Assembly: GCF_013033965.1 (NCBI RefSeq)
Contig: NZ_WQFE01000004.1
Location: forward strand, 372,001-436,000
Direction: 5' to 3'
Source of the DNA: Ruegeria atlantica
Lineage (GTDB): Bacteria; Pseudomonadota; Alphaproteobacteria; Rhodobacterales; Rhodobacteraceae
DNA length: 64,000 nucleotides
The translations under genes and the position numbers were made by a program. This document shows positions 1 to 9,273 of the stretch, one piece after another (within the stretch, counting starts at the first letter, position 1; the number at the start of each line of letters is the position of its first letter). The notes under the pieces are model-generated. The model worked only from the letters and a program-made list of their open reading frames with translations. It did not search any database and was not told the origin of the DNA.

Positions 1-228
1 GGTGACACCCGTAAGACGCTGGGACTGACAGGCGATGAAACCGTTTCGATCCATAGCTTGGATTCGGTCGAACCGCTGCAAGAAGTGCCTTGCACCATCG
101 TTTTTGGCGACGGAACCGAAAAGACAATCACGCTGAAATGCCGGATCGATACCGCGCCCGAGATCGAATACATCGAAAACGGCGGTGTGCTGCAATACGT
201 GCTGCGCAATCTCGCCAAAGCAGGATAG
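1..228 (+). CDS. acnA: Aconitate hydratase A, C-terminal fragment (cut by window edge)
   Basis: The last 75 codons of aconitase, the TCA-cycle enzyme that interconverts citrate and isocitrate. The reading frame is open from base 1 and ends with TAG at 226-228. The stretch resembles the AcnA C-terminal swivel domain, with the usual closing motif ENGGVLQYVLRNLAK. The family is about 890-900 residues, so more than 90 percent, including the iron-sulfur ligands, lies outside the window. A strong terminator follows within ten bases, so this is the end of its transcript. Identification rests on the tail alone, but that tail is characteristic. Confidence 0.9.
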   Translation, partial: GDTRKTLGLTGDETVSIHSLDSVEPLQEVPCTIVFGDGTEKTITLKCRIDTAPEIEYIENGGVLQYVLRNLAKAG

Positions 229-236
229 AACAACAA

Positions 237-265
237 AGCCCCGGCCAACGCGCCGGGGCTTTTTC
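237..265 (+). terminator. Intrinsic terminator after acnA
   Basis: AGCCCCGGC at 237-245 pairs perfectly with GCCGGGGCT at 252-260, with a six-base loop followed by five T. It sits 9 bases after the aconitase stop codon, as expected for a rho-independent terminator. Confidence 0.9.
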
Positions 266-335
266 CTAGGCCAGTGTCACAGACGCAAAGATAGAGCGCG
301 TGCCGCAGGCACGCTCCGCTAAGCAACGGCTCGGG

Positions 336-872
336 TTACTGCCCGGCTTTTTCCAGGGCCGGGCGCAGCGTGCTTTCGATCACACGCTGCGTGATCGGGC
401 CGGCAAAGCGCAGAATGATCGTGCCTTCTCCGTCGATCACATAGGTTTCCGGAACACCGTACAGACCCCAGTCCAGCGCCATGCGCCCCTGCTCATCCCG
501 ACCGATGGCCACGTAGGGATCGCCGAGTTCGCTCAGAAAAGCTTCGGCATTGTTCAATTGATCTTTGTAATTGATGCCATAGACCGGGATGCCCTCTTCA
601 GACAGCGCCTCAAGGTTGGGATGCTCGGCCCGGCAGGGTGCACACCAGCTGGCCCAATAGTTGACCAGCTTGACCTCACCATCACGCAGAGTGGCATCGT
701 CGAACATCGTCTTGCCCGGAAACTCGGTCAAGACAACCGGCGGCGCAGGCTGCCCTTCGCGCGCAGACGGCAAAGCGTTGGGGTCGTCGCGGAACATGCC
801 AATGCCGGCCAAAACGGCGAACGCGCCGAAGATCAAGGGCGGCGCGACCATCAGGGGCGAGATTTTAGCCAT
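336..872 (-). CDS. ccmG: Thiol:disulfide interchange protein CcmG (DsbE)
   Basis: A membrane-anchored periplasmic thioredoxin of 178 residues that keeps apocytochrome c cysteines reduced for heme attachment. One N-terminal membrane segment (about residues 7-26) precedes a thioredoxin-like fold with the redox motif WCAPC (C77, C80). The later GVPETYVID stretch contains the cis-proline of the fold and is typical of CcmG. The start overlaps the end of ccmD by 8 bases, placing it last in the ccmA-B-C-D-G operon. The acidic-pocket style of CcmG rather than a general thioredoxin is inferred from context. Confidence 0.95.
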   Translation of the reverse strand: MAKISPLMVAPPLIFGAFAVLAGIGMFRDDPNALPSAREGQPAPPVVLTEFPGKTMFDDATLRDGEVKLVNYWASWCAPCRAEHPNLEALSEEGIPVYGINYKDQLNNAEAFLSELGDPYVAIGRDEQGRMALDWGLYGVPETYVIDGEGTIILRFAGPITQRVIESTLRPALEKAGQ

Positions 873-1023
873 TGCGCGTCATCCTGTTTTCGACCTTTTC
901 CATTTCCATTCGCACTTTGCGCCCGCGCATCACACTGAAAACGACAAGCGCGATTAAAAGCGCCAGCGAGGCTGCATAGGACCACAAAACCGCGTCGGCG
1001 TATTTTCCAAGATCAGGAATCAT
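865..1023 (-). CDS. ccmD: Heme exporter protein CcmD
   Basis: A 52-residue membrane protein with a single transmembrane helix (about residues 14-32) followed by a basic tail (RGRKVRMEMEKVENR), the usual CcmD layout. CcmD helps release holo-CcmE from the CcmABC complex. Its ATG overlaps the TGA of ccmC in an ATGA arrangement (1020-1023), and its own end overlaps ccmG. The start was placed at that coupled ATG; the longer frame upstream is a shadow of ccmC. Confidence 0.9.
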   Translation of the reverse strand: MIPDLGKYADAVLWSYAASLALLIALVVFSVMRGRKVRMEMEKVENRMTRNG

Positions 1024-1793
1024 CCGTTCAACCTTTCCCGCGCAAGCAGTGCTTTGATCCGTCGTGCCCGAATTTCTGTTCCCGTGCGATACAGAACCAA
1101 CGTAATGAACAGCAGCACAAATCCGATGATGCACAGCAGCAGTGGATAGAAATAAATGTTGCTGACTTTTTCTTCGGTATCCGCGCCGGTAACGGCTGCG
1201 GCACGCATCACGGACGCCCCCTGATGCAGCCCTTGGTTCCAAAAATTCACGGCATAGCGGCTGAGTAAGGCGAACACCGAGCCTACCAGGCACAGGACCG
1301 AGGTCAGATCGGCCGCCGTGTCGGAATCCTCGATCGCTTCCCACAAGGCGACGTAGCCCAGATAGAACAGGAACAGGATCAGGAAGGCGGTCAGGCGCGG
1401 ATCCCAGGCCCACCATGTGCCCCACATCGGTTGCCCCCATATCGCGCCGGTCGCCAGAGCGATCAGGGTCATCACGATACCAACCGGCGCTGCGGCCCGG
1501 GCAGCCAAAGCACTGACATGGTGACGCCGCACCAGCCAGACCAGCGAGGTTGCAAGCATCATCAGCCAGCAATTGATCGCCATCAATGCCGCGGGAACGT
1601 GAAGGTAGATGATCTTGACCGTCGAGCCCTGCTTGTAATCATCTGGCGTGAAGAAAAAGCCCCAGGTCAGCCCAACGACCAGACACAACAAGGAAGACAT
1701 CCAGAAGAACGGCAGAACCCGCTCGCTGGTCGCGAGGAATTTGCGCGGGTTGGCGTATTCCCAGAGGGTATTGGTTTTGGCTGCGATAGACAT
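1020..1793 (-). CDS. ccmC: Heme exporter protein CcmC
   Basis: A polytopic inner-membrane protein of 257 residues that binds heme on the periplasmic side and loads it onto CcmE. It carries the tryptophan-rich signature WGTWWAWDPR at residues 124-133 and the two flanking periplasmic histidines expected as heme ligands (H65 in YLHVP, H190 in GLHQG). About six transmembrane helices are visible, the family norm. It lies 61 bases after ccmB and is translationally coupled to ccmD. Confidence 0.97.
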   Translation of the reverse strand: MSIAAKTNTLWEYANPRKFLATSERVLPFFWMSSLLCLVVGLTWGFFFTPDDYKQGSTVKIIYLHVPAALMAINCWLMMLATSLVWLVRRHHVSALAARAAAPVGIVMTLIALATGAIWGQPMWGTWWAWDPRLTAFLILFLFYLGYVALWEAIEDSDTAADLTSVLCLVGSVFALLSRYAVNFWNQGLHQGASVMRAAAVTGADTEEKVSNIYFYPLLLCIIGFVLLFITLVLYRTGTEIRARRIKALLARERLNG

Positions 1794-1854
1794 GGGCTCT
1801 ATTTAGTCCGACTCGTGTTCGTTCACAATTGACATCAGTCAAACTGCGACTGCG

Positions 1855-2511
1855 TCACCGAAGGTTGATCCGTAGAACAGCCGCGCTGGCAAAGGGCAGC
1901 AGGGCGATTGTGGCCGCTGTGATCCCCGCCAGCATCAACAGTGGGGTCTGCGTCTCCATCCCTGTAGCACCACGGCGTGCAACCTCGGCTCCGAAAATCA
2001 GCGTTGGTACGTATAGCGGCAGAACCAGAAGTGACAGAAGCAGCCCGCCGCGCTTCAGGCCCACTGTCAGGGCTGCGCCGAATGTGCCGATCACACTCAT
2101 GGCCGGAGTTCCAATTAGCAGTGAAATCACCAGCCAGAAAAAGCCCGGAACTGGTAGGTTCAATAACACGCCGAGAAACGGCGCGGCCAGAACCAACGGC
2201 AACCCCGTTGTAAGCCAGTGGGCCAGCGCTTTGATCGACACGACCGCCTCAAGCGGCAAGGGCGCTGTGGCCAACAGATCGAGCGACCCGTCTTCCCAAT
2301 CCAGCGCCAGCAACCGGTCCAGCGATAACAGGCAGGCCAAAAGCGCGCCCAGCCAAAGCACACCCGGCGCAATGGTCGACAGCAGCGAAGATTGCGGGCC
2401 GACGGAAAACGGCACCAGAACGGTCACGATCAGAAAGAACGCAAGACCGAGGCCAAAGCCACCGCCCGCGCGGAAGGCCAGTTTCAGGTCGCGCAGCAAC
2501 AGAGCGATCAC
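1855..2511 (-). CDS. ccmB: Heme exporter protein CcmB
   Basis: The membrane subunit of the CcmAB ABC complex, 218 residues, with about six hydrophobic helices. CcmA and CcmB use ATP hydrolysis to free holo-CcmE from CcmC-CcmD. The opening [18 protein letters not shown] is the standard CcmB N-terminus. Its ATG overlaps the ccmA stop by four bases (2508-2511), indicating coupled translation. Confidence 0.96.
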   Translation of the reverse strand: MIALLLRDLKLAFRAGGGFGLGLAFFLIVTVLVPFSVGPQSSLLSTIAPGVLWLGALLACLLSLDRLLALDWEDGSLDLLATAPLPLEAVVSIKALAHWLTTGLPLVLAAPFLGVLLNLPVPGFFWLVISLLIGTPAMSVIGTFGAALTVGLKRGGLLLSLLVLPLYVPTLIFGAEVARRGATGMETQTPLLMLAGITAATIALLPFASAAVLRINLR

Positions 2512-3122
2512 AGGAAGCCTCCGTCAAAGTCGTCGATGGGCTTTGGTTTGGCTTTATTCGGTCCCACATCCAAAACCGCACCGTCCAGGCCCAGGTCGAT
2601 ATGAGTTGCGATCAGGGCCGAACCGCCCTGCCCCAAATGCGCACGGACCGCATCAGCGAACATCTGGACGGCGCTTTTGTCCAGCGACACGGTGGGTTCA
2701 TCCAGCATCCAGATCGGCCGTCCGGTGACCAGCATCCGGGCCAGACCCAGGCGGCGTTTCTGTCCGGCGGACAGATTGCCCGCATGGCGGTCCGACAGCT
2801 CGTTCAGGGCAAAGGCATCCAATGCAGGCTGAATGTCATGGGTCCCGAAAACCGACGCCCAGAAGGTCAGGTTTTCGACCACCGACAGGGTCGGCTTTAG
2901 CCCGTCGGAATGCGAGGCATAGGCGATCCGATCCTCGGCCCCGTCAATGGTGCCGTTCAACGCCGGCTGCAACCCGGCCAGTGTGCGCAGCAAGGTTGTT
3001 TTGCCGATCCCGTTTGGTCCGCGCAGGATCAGGGCCTGTCCGGTTTGAAGCGAAAAGTTCAGCCCTTCCAGCACGGGGATACCCCCGCGAGTGATGGCCA
3101 GATCGGTTACGGTCAGTGTCAT
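2508..3122 (-). CDS. ccmA: Heme exporter ATP-binding protein CcmA
   Basis: A compact ABC ATPase of 204 residues. Walker [10 protein letters not shown] lies at residues 35-43, the signature LSAGQ at 117-121 and Walker B IWMLDEP at 137-143. It is the first gene of ccmABCDG and begins 147 bases after the Mth938-like gene; the gap holds an inverted-repeat element, so transcription may restart here. The operon lacks ccmE, F and H, which must lie elsewhere; ccmI is found 35 kb away in this window. Confidence 0.96.
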   Translation of the reverse strand: MTLTVTDLAITRGGIPVLEGLNFSLQTGQALILRGPNGIGKTTLLRTLAGLQPALNGTIDGAEDRIAYASHSDGLKPTLSVVENLTFWASVFGTHDIQPALDAFALNELSDRHAGNLSAGQKRRLGLARMLVTGRPIWMLDEPTVSLDKSAVQMFADAVRAHLGQGGSALIATHIDLGLDGAVLDVGPNKAKPKPIDDFDGGFL

Positions 3123-3210
3123 ACGGTCCCGCTTATCTTATTGCGCATAGGGGCAAAAGGCGGGATTTGCCGCAGGGCAACAACAGTTCCGCTTTTGGAT
3201 AGGTACCGAA

Positions 3211-3260
3211 GCGAGGGGCCAGCCCCTCGCGCTCCCCGAGATATTTTCAGCCAGATGAAG
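3211..3260. repeat. Intergenic inverted-repeat element, possible dispersed repeat
   Basis: A perfect 9-bp inverted repeat (GCGAGGGGC, 3211-3219, and GCCCCTCGC, 3222-3230, with a two-base loop) is followed by GCTCCCCGAGATATTTTC and AGCCAGATGAAG. From memory of roseobacter genomes this composite resembles a family of dispersed intergenic elements, but only one copy occurs here, so its repeat status is inference. It has no T-run suitable for a classical terminator. Confidence 0.4.
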
Positions 3261-3269
3261 TGGATCCCA

Positions 3270-3623
3270 TCACGTGGGAAGCAGAGCCAGCGCAATACGG
3301 CGGCCTTCGGAGAGCAAGACGTTATAGGTGCGGCAGGCTGCGGGCGAGTTCATGATCTCAACGCCCAGCCCCGCCTTCTCAAGCGTTTCACGAAAGTCAG
3401 AGGGGATGTGGACCAAGTCGGCGCCTGTTCCGATCAACAGGACATCCACCTGCCCGGCCAGTGCAAGCAAGCGGGATTGATCGTCATACCCTTCCCATCT
3501 GGCAGTGCCAGTGGGGCCGGTCAAAACCGACCCTTCGTAGACCTGCCCACCAATACGGAAAAAGCCGGGTCCGTAGCCATCAACAGGTGATGCGCCGTTA
3601 TATGTTATCTCATTCAACCGCAT
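3270..3623 (-). CDS. Mth938-like domain protein (DUF498 family)
   Basis: A small soluble protein of 117 residues resembling the Mth938/NDUFAF3 family, whose eukaryotic members assist complex I assembly; the bacterial role is not established. Typical features are the opening strand-rich region with YGPGFFRIGG, the central VDVLLIGTGADL and the closing block with CRTYNVLLSEGRRI. It overlaps the TauE stop by 14 bases, so it is the last gene of yajC-secD-secF-tauE-mth938. That placement beside sec and ccm genes hints at membrane-protein biogenesis. Confidence 0.85.
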   Translation of the reverse strand: MRLNEITYNGASPVDGYGPGFFRIGGQVYEGSVLTGPTGTARWEGYDDQSRLLALAGQVDVLLIGTGADLVHIPSDFRETLEKAGLGVEIMNSPAACRTYNVLLSEGRRIALALLPT

Positions 3624-4380
3624 GGATGTCTTCTATGCCCCAAAGCGGCAAGCCCGACAAGGCGGCGAGCGCGATAACCACATAGGCTGCGGCGCGATAG
3701 AGCTTTTCCTTTTCCGGGTTGAACAGCCAGCCGCCCAGCCAATTGCCCAGAAGGTTCGGGACCGACAGAGCCAGACCCAGAATGACACTGTCGAGGGTCA
3801 CGCGCTCCAGGATGGACAGGAAGCCGAAGATCAGAAAGTCGAAGCCGAAAAGAAACAGCAGGATCGTGGCCCGAATGACTTCTACAGGAAGGGGGCGGGA
3901 CATGTAGAACAGGATCACCGCTGGTCCGGGCAACCCCGCAACGCCGCCGAGAAAGCCCGCAGCGCCACCGATTGCCGTCACCATCGCGCGCCGCACGCGG
4001 CCTTGGTAGCGTAATCCCAGGATCAGGATTGCGAGCATGAACAACGCCAGGAAGCTGACCGCGTATCGAAACACCTCGGGCTCGACTTGTGTGAGAACCC
4101 ACAAGCCAACCGGCAGGACCAAGGCGCAGCCCAGCAGCAGCCGTGCCAGATCACCACGATCCACGGCGCGCCATGCCCGTCGCAGGTTGGGAAGCGGTCC
4201 GAAGATATCCATGATCGTCAGTCCGATCAGCGCCCCAAACGGACCGAGGAACGGGGTTGCCAAAGGCAGAAAAACCAGCGCGGTGCCAAACCCGGAAAAA
4301 CCGCGCACGATCCCGCCCAACGTCGCTGCAAAAGTGATAACGGCCAGCCCCGTGGGGGACTGGCCGAACAGATCAGGCAT
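3610..4380 (-). CDS. TauE/SafE-family permease
   Basis: An integral membrane protein of 256 residues in the sulfite-exporter TauE/SafE family (DUF81), with about eight helices and the glycine-rich motifs GGIVRGFSGFGTAL and GGVAGLPGPAVI. Members move small anions such as sulfite or sulfoacetate; the substrate here is unknown. The frame extends upstream to 4470, but ATG at 4380 was chosen because it overlaps the secF TGA by 8 bases and begins directly before the first helix. A second, unrelated-looking TauE protein lies at 41.5 kb. Confidence 0.88.
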   Translation of the reverse strand: MPDLFGQSPTGLAVITFAATLGGIVRGFSGFGTALVFLPLATPFLGPFGALIGLTIMDIFGPLPNLRRAWRAVDRGDLARLLLGCALVLPVGLWVLTQVEPEVFRYAVSFLALFMLAILILGLRYQGRVRRAMVTAIGGAAGFLGGVAGLPGPAVILFYMSRPLPVEVIRATILLFLFGFDFLIFGFLSILERVTLDSVILGLALSVPNLLGNWLGGWLFNPEKEKLYRAAAYVVIALAALSGLPLWGIEDIHAVE

Positions 4381-5347
4381 CCACATTTGCGAACTGGTTG
4401 CCCGCGTTATTGGATGGTTTCGACCAATCGCGTTTAACACCAAGCCACAGCAGGATGGTTGAGGCGACAAAGACCGAGGAATACGTCCCCACGATCACGC
4501 CCCAGATCATTGCAAAGACAAAACCGCGGATCACGTCGCCGCCCAGTACATAGAGCGAAATCAACGCCAGCAGCGTGGTAACAGACGTCATCACCGTCCG
4601 GCTGAGGGTTTCGTTGATCGAGATGTTCAGGACTTCTTTGAGGTCTTTTTTCTTGTACTTCCGCAGGTTTTCACGCACGCGGTCAAAGACGACCACTGTG
4701 TCGTTCAGCGAATAACCGACAATTGTCAGAAGCGCAGCGATAATCGCCAGATCGAAGCGGATCTGCAATTCCGAGAAAATCCCGATGGTCAGGATCACGT
4801 CATGTACCAGCGCGGCCACCGCGCCCAAAGCGAACTGCCATTCGAAGCGCAGCCAAATGTAGACGAGCACCGCCCCGATGGCCAAAGCAACCGCGATGAC
4901 AGCGGTCTGGATCAGTTCGCCAGACACTTTCGGGCCAACGGATTCCACGCTTTCAAAAGGCAGTTTCAAACCAGGATCCGCCGCTGCCAACACTTCGCCA
5001 ACCTGAGTGATCACATCTGCTGTCACGGCTTCAGCGTCTTCCTGAGCCTGAATTCGGATCATTGCAACGTTCTCGTCCGGACCAAAACTTGGGTCAAAAA
5101 CCTCTGTAATACTGACGTCACCTAACTCGAGCGGTGCCAGAGCGTCGCGATAAACGCCGACATCGATCTCTTGGGTACTTTGGGTCCGAATAGTGGTCCC
5201 ACCACGGAAGTCGATACCAAAGTTCAGCCCTTGCAACATGAAGGACGTGAAGGCCACGATCATCATAAGGGCCGAGATACCCAGCCAGATCTTCCAGCGG
5301 CTGAAGAAATCGAACGAGGTATTCTGGGGTACGAGTTTCAGTCTCAT
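4373..5347 (-). CDS. secF: Protein translocase subunit SecF
   Basis: The accessory SecYEG partner that, with SecD, uses the proton gradient to pull exported proteins into the periplasm. It has 324 residues, six transmembrane helices, the conserved FGIDFRGGT after the first helix and NDTVVVFDRVREN in the C-terminal membrane domain. A GTG at 5353 overlaps the secD stop, but ATG at 5347 is preferred because GAGG lies seven bases before it and would be too close to the GTG. It is followed by a coupled TauE gene. Confidence 0.95.
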   Translation of the reverse strand: MRLKLVPQNTSFDFFSRWKIWLGISALMMIVAFTSFMLQGLNFGIDFRGGTTIRTQSTQEIDVGVYRDALAPLELGDVSITEVFDPSFGPDENVAMIRIQAQEDAEAVTADVITQVGEVLAAADPGLKLPFESVESVGPKVSGELIQTAVIAVALAIGAVLVYIWLRFEWQFALGAVAALVHDVILTIGIFSELQIRFDLAIIAALLTIVGYSLNDTVVVFDRVRENLRKYKKKDLKEVLNISINETLSRTVMTSVTTLLALISLYVLGGDVIRGFVFAMIWGVIVGTYSSVFVASTILLWLGVKRDWSKPSNNAGNQFANVDA

Positions 5348-5349
5348 GA

Positions 5350-7014
5350 TCACACCTCAATCGTTTTCGGGCGGCGGCGTTCGAACCAGATGACGATCAT
5401 CAGGCGCGTCACGAAGATCGCGGTGAAGACCGAGGTGAGAATACCAAGGCCCAACGTAATTGCGAACCCACGTACCGGGCCGCTGCCCATTGCAAACAGG
5501 ATCACGGCGGTGATGAATGTGGTCACGTTTGCGTCCAGAATGGCCGACAACGCCTTTTCATACCCCAGCTCGATAGCACGTGCCGGGCCTCTGGCGGATT
5601 TCAGTTCCTCTCGGATCCGTTCGAAGATCAGCACGTTAGCATCCACCGCCATGCCGACCGTCAGCACGATGCCGGCGATACCGGGCAGTGTCAGGGTGGC
5701 TCCGATCAGGGACAGCAGGCCAAATAGCAGGCCGACGTTGATGATCAGGGCGATGTTGGCAAAAATACCGAACAAACCATAGCTGAGCGCCATAAAGGTC
5801 AGGACCGCGACAAAAGCCACGATCGTTGCGACCTTACCGGCGTCGATGCTGTCCTGACCCAGCTCGGGGCCGATGGTCCGTTCTTCGAGGAATTCCAGCC
5901 CCGCAGGCAAGGCACCCGCGCGTAACAGAACGGCCAGATTGGTGCTTTCCTCGACGGTGAAATTACCGGTGATAATGCCCGAGCCGCCGGGAATGTGGCT
6001 TTGGATGACCGGGGCCGAGATGACCTCATCATCCAGAACGATGGCAAACGGCTGGCCGATGTTCTCTAGCGTATAGTCGCCGAATTTGCGCGCCCCGGAC
6101 GTGTTGAACCGGAAGCTGACTGCAGGGCGGCCGTTCTGGTCGAAGGACGGCTGCGCGTCCACCAATTCCTCGCCGGTGACGACCGGAGCCGACTCGACCG
6201 TGTAGAAAAAGCCGGTTTCGTCGATGGAGGGGATAACCTCTTCGCCGATCCCCGGAACTACATCCGGGTTGGTGCCCCGCCCTTTAACCGGGTTAAAGGT
6301 CAACTGCGCAGTGGTGCCGATGATCTTTTTCAGCTCTCCGGCGCTGCCGATGCCGGGTACCTGTATCAGGATGCGATCCGCGCCTTGACGCTGAATGGTG
6401 GGTTCCCGAGTTCCAACCTCGTCGATCCGGCGGCGGATGATTTCCAGAGCCTGTCGCACCGTGCGATCGTCAGAGGCCAGCTTTTCAGCGTCAGACAGTT
6501 GCACGATGATGGTATTATCGCCCTCGGCACGGGCCTCGATATCAGTCGCACCGACACCGGTCAGCGTCTGTACCTGACGGGCCAGACCGCGCACGACTTC
6601 CAGCGCGCGGGACATGCCTTCGGGCTGGCTGATACGCACGCGAATCTCATCCGGGGCCGACTCTTGCTTGCGGATCGTGCCCACTGTGGAGCGCTCATCC
6701 CGTAACGCGTCGCGGATTTCCGGCCACATCGCCTCCATCCGGGATTCGTAAACATCTTCGACATTCACTTCGGCCAGCAGATGCGCACCGCCGCGCAGAT
6801 CGAGGCCCAGATTAACCAGCGACGACGGCAACCAGTTTGGCCATTGCGCCGCCTCGGCCTGCATTTCGGGGGTGTCGATGCCAAGCTCGATTGCGGCCTT
6901 GGCATCGTTGGATTGCTCGACGCGCGTATAAAACGCATTCGGCAGGGCAAGGATCAGGCCGATCACGCAGACCAGCCAGATCAGAACCCGCTTCCAGGTA
7001 TTAATTTGCAGCAT
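5350..7014 (-). CDS. secD: Protein translocase subunit SecD
   Basis: The larger RND-fold translocase subunit, 554 residues. One N-terminal helix precedes a big periplasmic region with the LGLDLRGGAHLL motif; five C-terminal helices include GMAVDANVLIFERIREEL, the family signature. It follows yajC by 33 bases and abuts secF, the classical yajC-secD-secF arrangement. Length and motifs are complete. Confidence 0.97.
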   Translation of the reverse strand: MLQINTWKRVLIWLVCVIGLILALPNAFYTRVEQSNDAKAAIELGIDTPEMQAEAAQWPNWLPSSLVNLGLDLRGGAHLLAEVNVEDVYESRMEAMWPEIRDALRDERSTVGTIRKQESAPDEIRVRISQPEGMSRALEVVRGLARQVQTLTGVGATDIEARAEGDNTIIVQLSDAEKLASDDRTVRQALEIIRRRIDEVGTREPTIQRQGADRILIQVPGIGSAGELKKIIGTTAQLTFNPVKGRGTNPDVVPGIGEEVIPSIDETGFFYTVESAPVVTGEELVDAQPSFDQNGRPAVSFRFNTSGARKFGDYTLENIGQPFAIVLDDEVISAPVIQSHIPGGSGIITGNFTVEESTNLAVLLRAGALPAGLEFLEERTIGPELGQDSIDAGKVATIVAFVAVLTFMALSYGLFGIFANIALIINVGLLFGLLSLIGATLTLPGIAGIVLTVGMAVDANVLIFERIREELKSARGPARAIELGYEKALSAILDANVTTFITAVILFAMGSGPVRGFAITLGLGILTSVFTAIFVTRLMIVIWFERRRPKTIEV

Positions 7015-7047
7015 TACCCTGCCTTTTCAAGGAATTGTAGCGCGAAG

Positions 7048-7335
7048 TTATTTCGCCGGTTCAGTCTTGTTCAGAACCTGCGCGATAGTCGATTTGACCA
7101 CACGAACCTTCACACCTTCGGCGATTTCAACTTCGATCTCGTTGTCGCCTTCCTTGACCTTGGACACTTTGCCGATCATGCCACCCTGCGTGACGACCTG
7201 ATCGCCGCGGCGCACGGCCTCGACCATGGCCTGATGTTGCTTCATCTTTTTCTGCTGCGGACGGATCAGCAGGAAATACATGATCGCGAAGATCAGGATC
7301 AGCGGGAGAAACTGGGCGATTGCGCCACCTTCCAT
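7048..7335 (-). CDS. yajC: Preprotein translocase subunit YajC
   Basis: A 95-residue single-pass membrane protein that associates with SecDF. The N-terminal helix FLPLILIFAIMYFLLI is followed by RPQQKKMKQHQ and a small cytoplasmic barrel beginning near GDQVVTQGGMIGKV, all standard for YajC. It is the first gene of the operon; its promoter must lie in the 201-base divergent gap shared with the mechanosensitive channel gene. Confidence 0.97.
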   Translation of the reverse strand: MEGGAIAQFLPLILIFAIMYFLLIRPQQKKMKQHQAMVEAVRRGDQVVTQGGMIGKVSKVKEGDNEIEVEIAEGVKVRVVKSTIAQVLNKTEPAK

Positions 7336-7536
7336 GGGATATTCCTTTGTTTTGTTGCTGCGGACGCACGCCGCAAATTTGGCGAGAACCTATGCCCTGA
7401 ATTGCGCCTTTGCAAGCAAAGGCCGCGCTGCGCACCCGACGGACCCGACCATAGTGCTAAAAGAACATCTCAGACGTTGCATATATGTCCTAGGCACGCC
7501 ACAGAAACCGGGTATAGTTTGGGTCAAGGGGGACAT

Positions 7537-9201
7537 ATGGCACGGCAATTCAAGCCCTTCCTTTTACTGGTTTATTTCCTGACGGCATTGGTGTCGAACC
7601 TGTGGTTTTCAGACGCCGCGCTGGCACAGGAAACACCGGCTGAGCCTCCGCCTTCCGAGGGTGCGGAAACGGGTGCTTTCGTCGCCCCGGTCATCGTTGA
7701 CGGAGACGTCTTGTTCAGGGTCCGTGGATCCAGTGCCCTACCCGCACCCGAGCGGGCGGAAACTGTTCAGGATAAAATTGTCGAAATCGCCGAAGCCTCG
7801 GACAAGCCTAAGGTCGAGATCACATACGAAGAGACCGAGTTCGGCATCTGGACACTCGCCGATGGTGAGAGAGTTTCGATCGTCACCGAAGCTGACGCTG
7901 AACTGGAACAGATGGAGCTGAGCGTTCTAAGTGTTTTACACGGGAACGCGATCAAGCAATCCATCGAAGCCTACCGCTCCAACCGCACTGAACAGGCGCG
8001 CGTATCCGGTGCGATCGAGGCTGCGGCATGGACGATCGGATTTATTATATTTTTGGTGGCGATCCTATGGTTGCACCGTCGGATTCGCCGGAAGACACTG
8101 AAATTTGTCTCGCGTCACCTGAAGGGCGTGGAAACCGCGACGGCAAAAAGCGTTCAGGCCGAGGCGATTGCCGCGCTGGTGCGATATGGGCTGAACTTTG
8201 TTCTGCTTATCATCTTCTTTCTAGGCTTTTATTACTACCTCTCGTTTGTACTGCTGGCCTTTGCCGAGACCCGCTATTTCGCGCAGCTGCTGCTGACCTA
8301 TTTGACTGAGCCGGTGCTGCTGATTTTCAAGGGCGTTATCAGCTACATCCCCAATATGATCATGCTGGGTTTGATCACTTGGGTGGCGATGTACATCATC
8401 AAGGGGATGCGGGTGTTCTTTGACGCGGTCGAAGCGGGCTCGTTTGACATGGGCGATTTCGAAAAACACTGGGTAAGTCCAACCTTTAACATCGCCCGTG
8501 TCGTGGTGATCCTGATCGCGTTGGTCTTCGCCGTCCCCTACATCCCCGGATCGGACTCGGCTGCGTTCCAGGGCCTGACGATCCTGGTCGGTGCCATGCT
8601 GTCGCTGGGCGCCAATTCGGTCGTGTCAAATATGCTGGCCGGCCTGTTTGTGATCTATCGTCGCTCGACCTCGATCGGCGACCGGATTCAAATCGGCGAT
8701 CATATCGGCGATGTAGTTCAGATCAAACTGATGGAGACGCATCTGAAATCCATCAAGAACGAATTGATCTCGATCCCAAATGCGCAGCTGATGAACTCGG
8801 ATGTGGTGAACTTCTCGAAGAAAACCGATGGCAGCGGCCTGTTGCTGCACACTACGGTCGGCATTGGCTATGAAGAACCGCCCGAAAAGGTTGAGGCGAT
8901 GCTGATCGAGGCCGCCAATCGCACCAAAGGCATCAAGGCCAAGCCCGAACCCTTTGTTTTGTGGACGGCTTTGGCCGATTACGCGATCAACTACCAGATC
9001 AACGGCTATACGACCCGAGGCAGCATAATCCCGAGAATCCGGTCGGACCTGCATCGCAATATCGTGGCCGTGTTCAATGAAAACGGCGTTCAGATCATGA
9101 CACCCTCTTACATGGCCGATCCGCCGGAACCAAAGATCCCGGCCGAGCATTGGGATGGCCATCTGGCGCATGAAACACACGAGGACACCGATAAGTCGTA
9201 A
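7537..9201 (+). CDS. MscS-family mechanosensitive ion channel with periplasmic N-terminal domain
   Basis: A 554-residue inner-membrane channel that probably opens on membrane tension to protect against hypo-osmotic shock. A signal peptide (cleavage near ALA-QET, after residue 30) and a periplasmic segment come first, then about five helices, the glycine/alanine pore helix GAMLSLGANSVVSNMLAG and the MscS beta and alpha/beta domain containing RIQIGDHIGDV. The frame is open back to 6781 but that part is antisense to secD; ATG 7537 has AAGGGGG just upstream and starts the signal peptide. It is twice the size of E. coli MscS. Confidence 0.92.
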   Translation: MARQFKPFLLLVYFLTALVSNLWFSDAALAQETPAEPPPSEGAETGAFVAPVIVDGDVLFRVRGSSALPAPERAETVQDKIVEIAEASDKPKVEITYEETEFGIWTLADGERVSIVTEADAELEQMELSVLSVLHGNAIKQSIEAYRSNRTEQARVSGAIEAAAWTIGFIIFLVAILWLHRRIRRKTLKFVSRHLKGVETATAKSVQAEAIAALVRYGLNFVLLIIFFLGFYYYLSFVLLAFAETRYFAQLLLTYLTEPVLLIFKGVISYIPNMIMLGLITWVAMYIIKGMRVFFDAVEAGSFDMGDFEKHWVSPTFNIARVVVILIALVFAVPYIPGSDSAAFQGLTILVGAMLSLGANSVVSNMLAGLFVIYRRSTSIGDRIQIGDHIGDVVQIKLMETHLKSIKNELISIPNAQLMNSDVVNFSKKTDGSGLLLHTTVGIGYEEPPEKVEAMLIEAANRTKGIKAKPEPFVLWTALADYAINYQINGYTTRGSIIPRIRSDLHRNIVAVFNENGVQIMTPSYMADPPEPKIPAEHWDGHLAHETHEDTDKS

Positions 9202-9273
9202 GGGACGCTACACCCCGCCTTTCAGATGGTGCATAAGCGGTTTCAGTGATTCACGCATTTAAGGATCTGAACC

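Noticed and set aside
6781..7536. Upstream extension of the MscS gene
   Set aside because: The extra codons are antisense to secD and yajC; a good ribosome-binding site and signal peptide begin at 7537.
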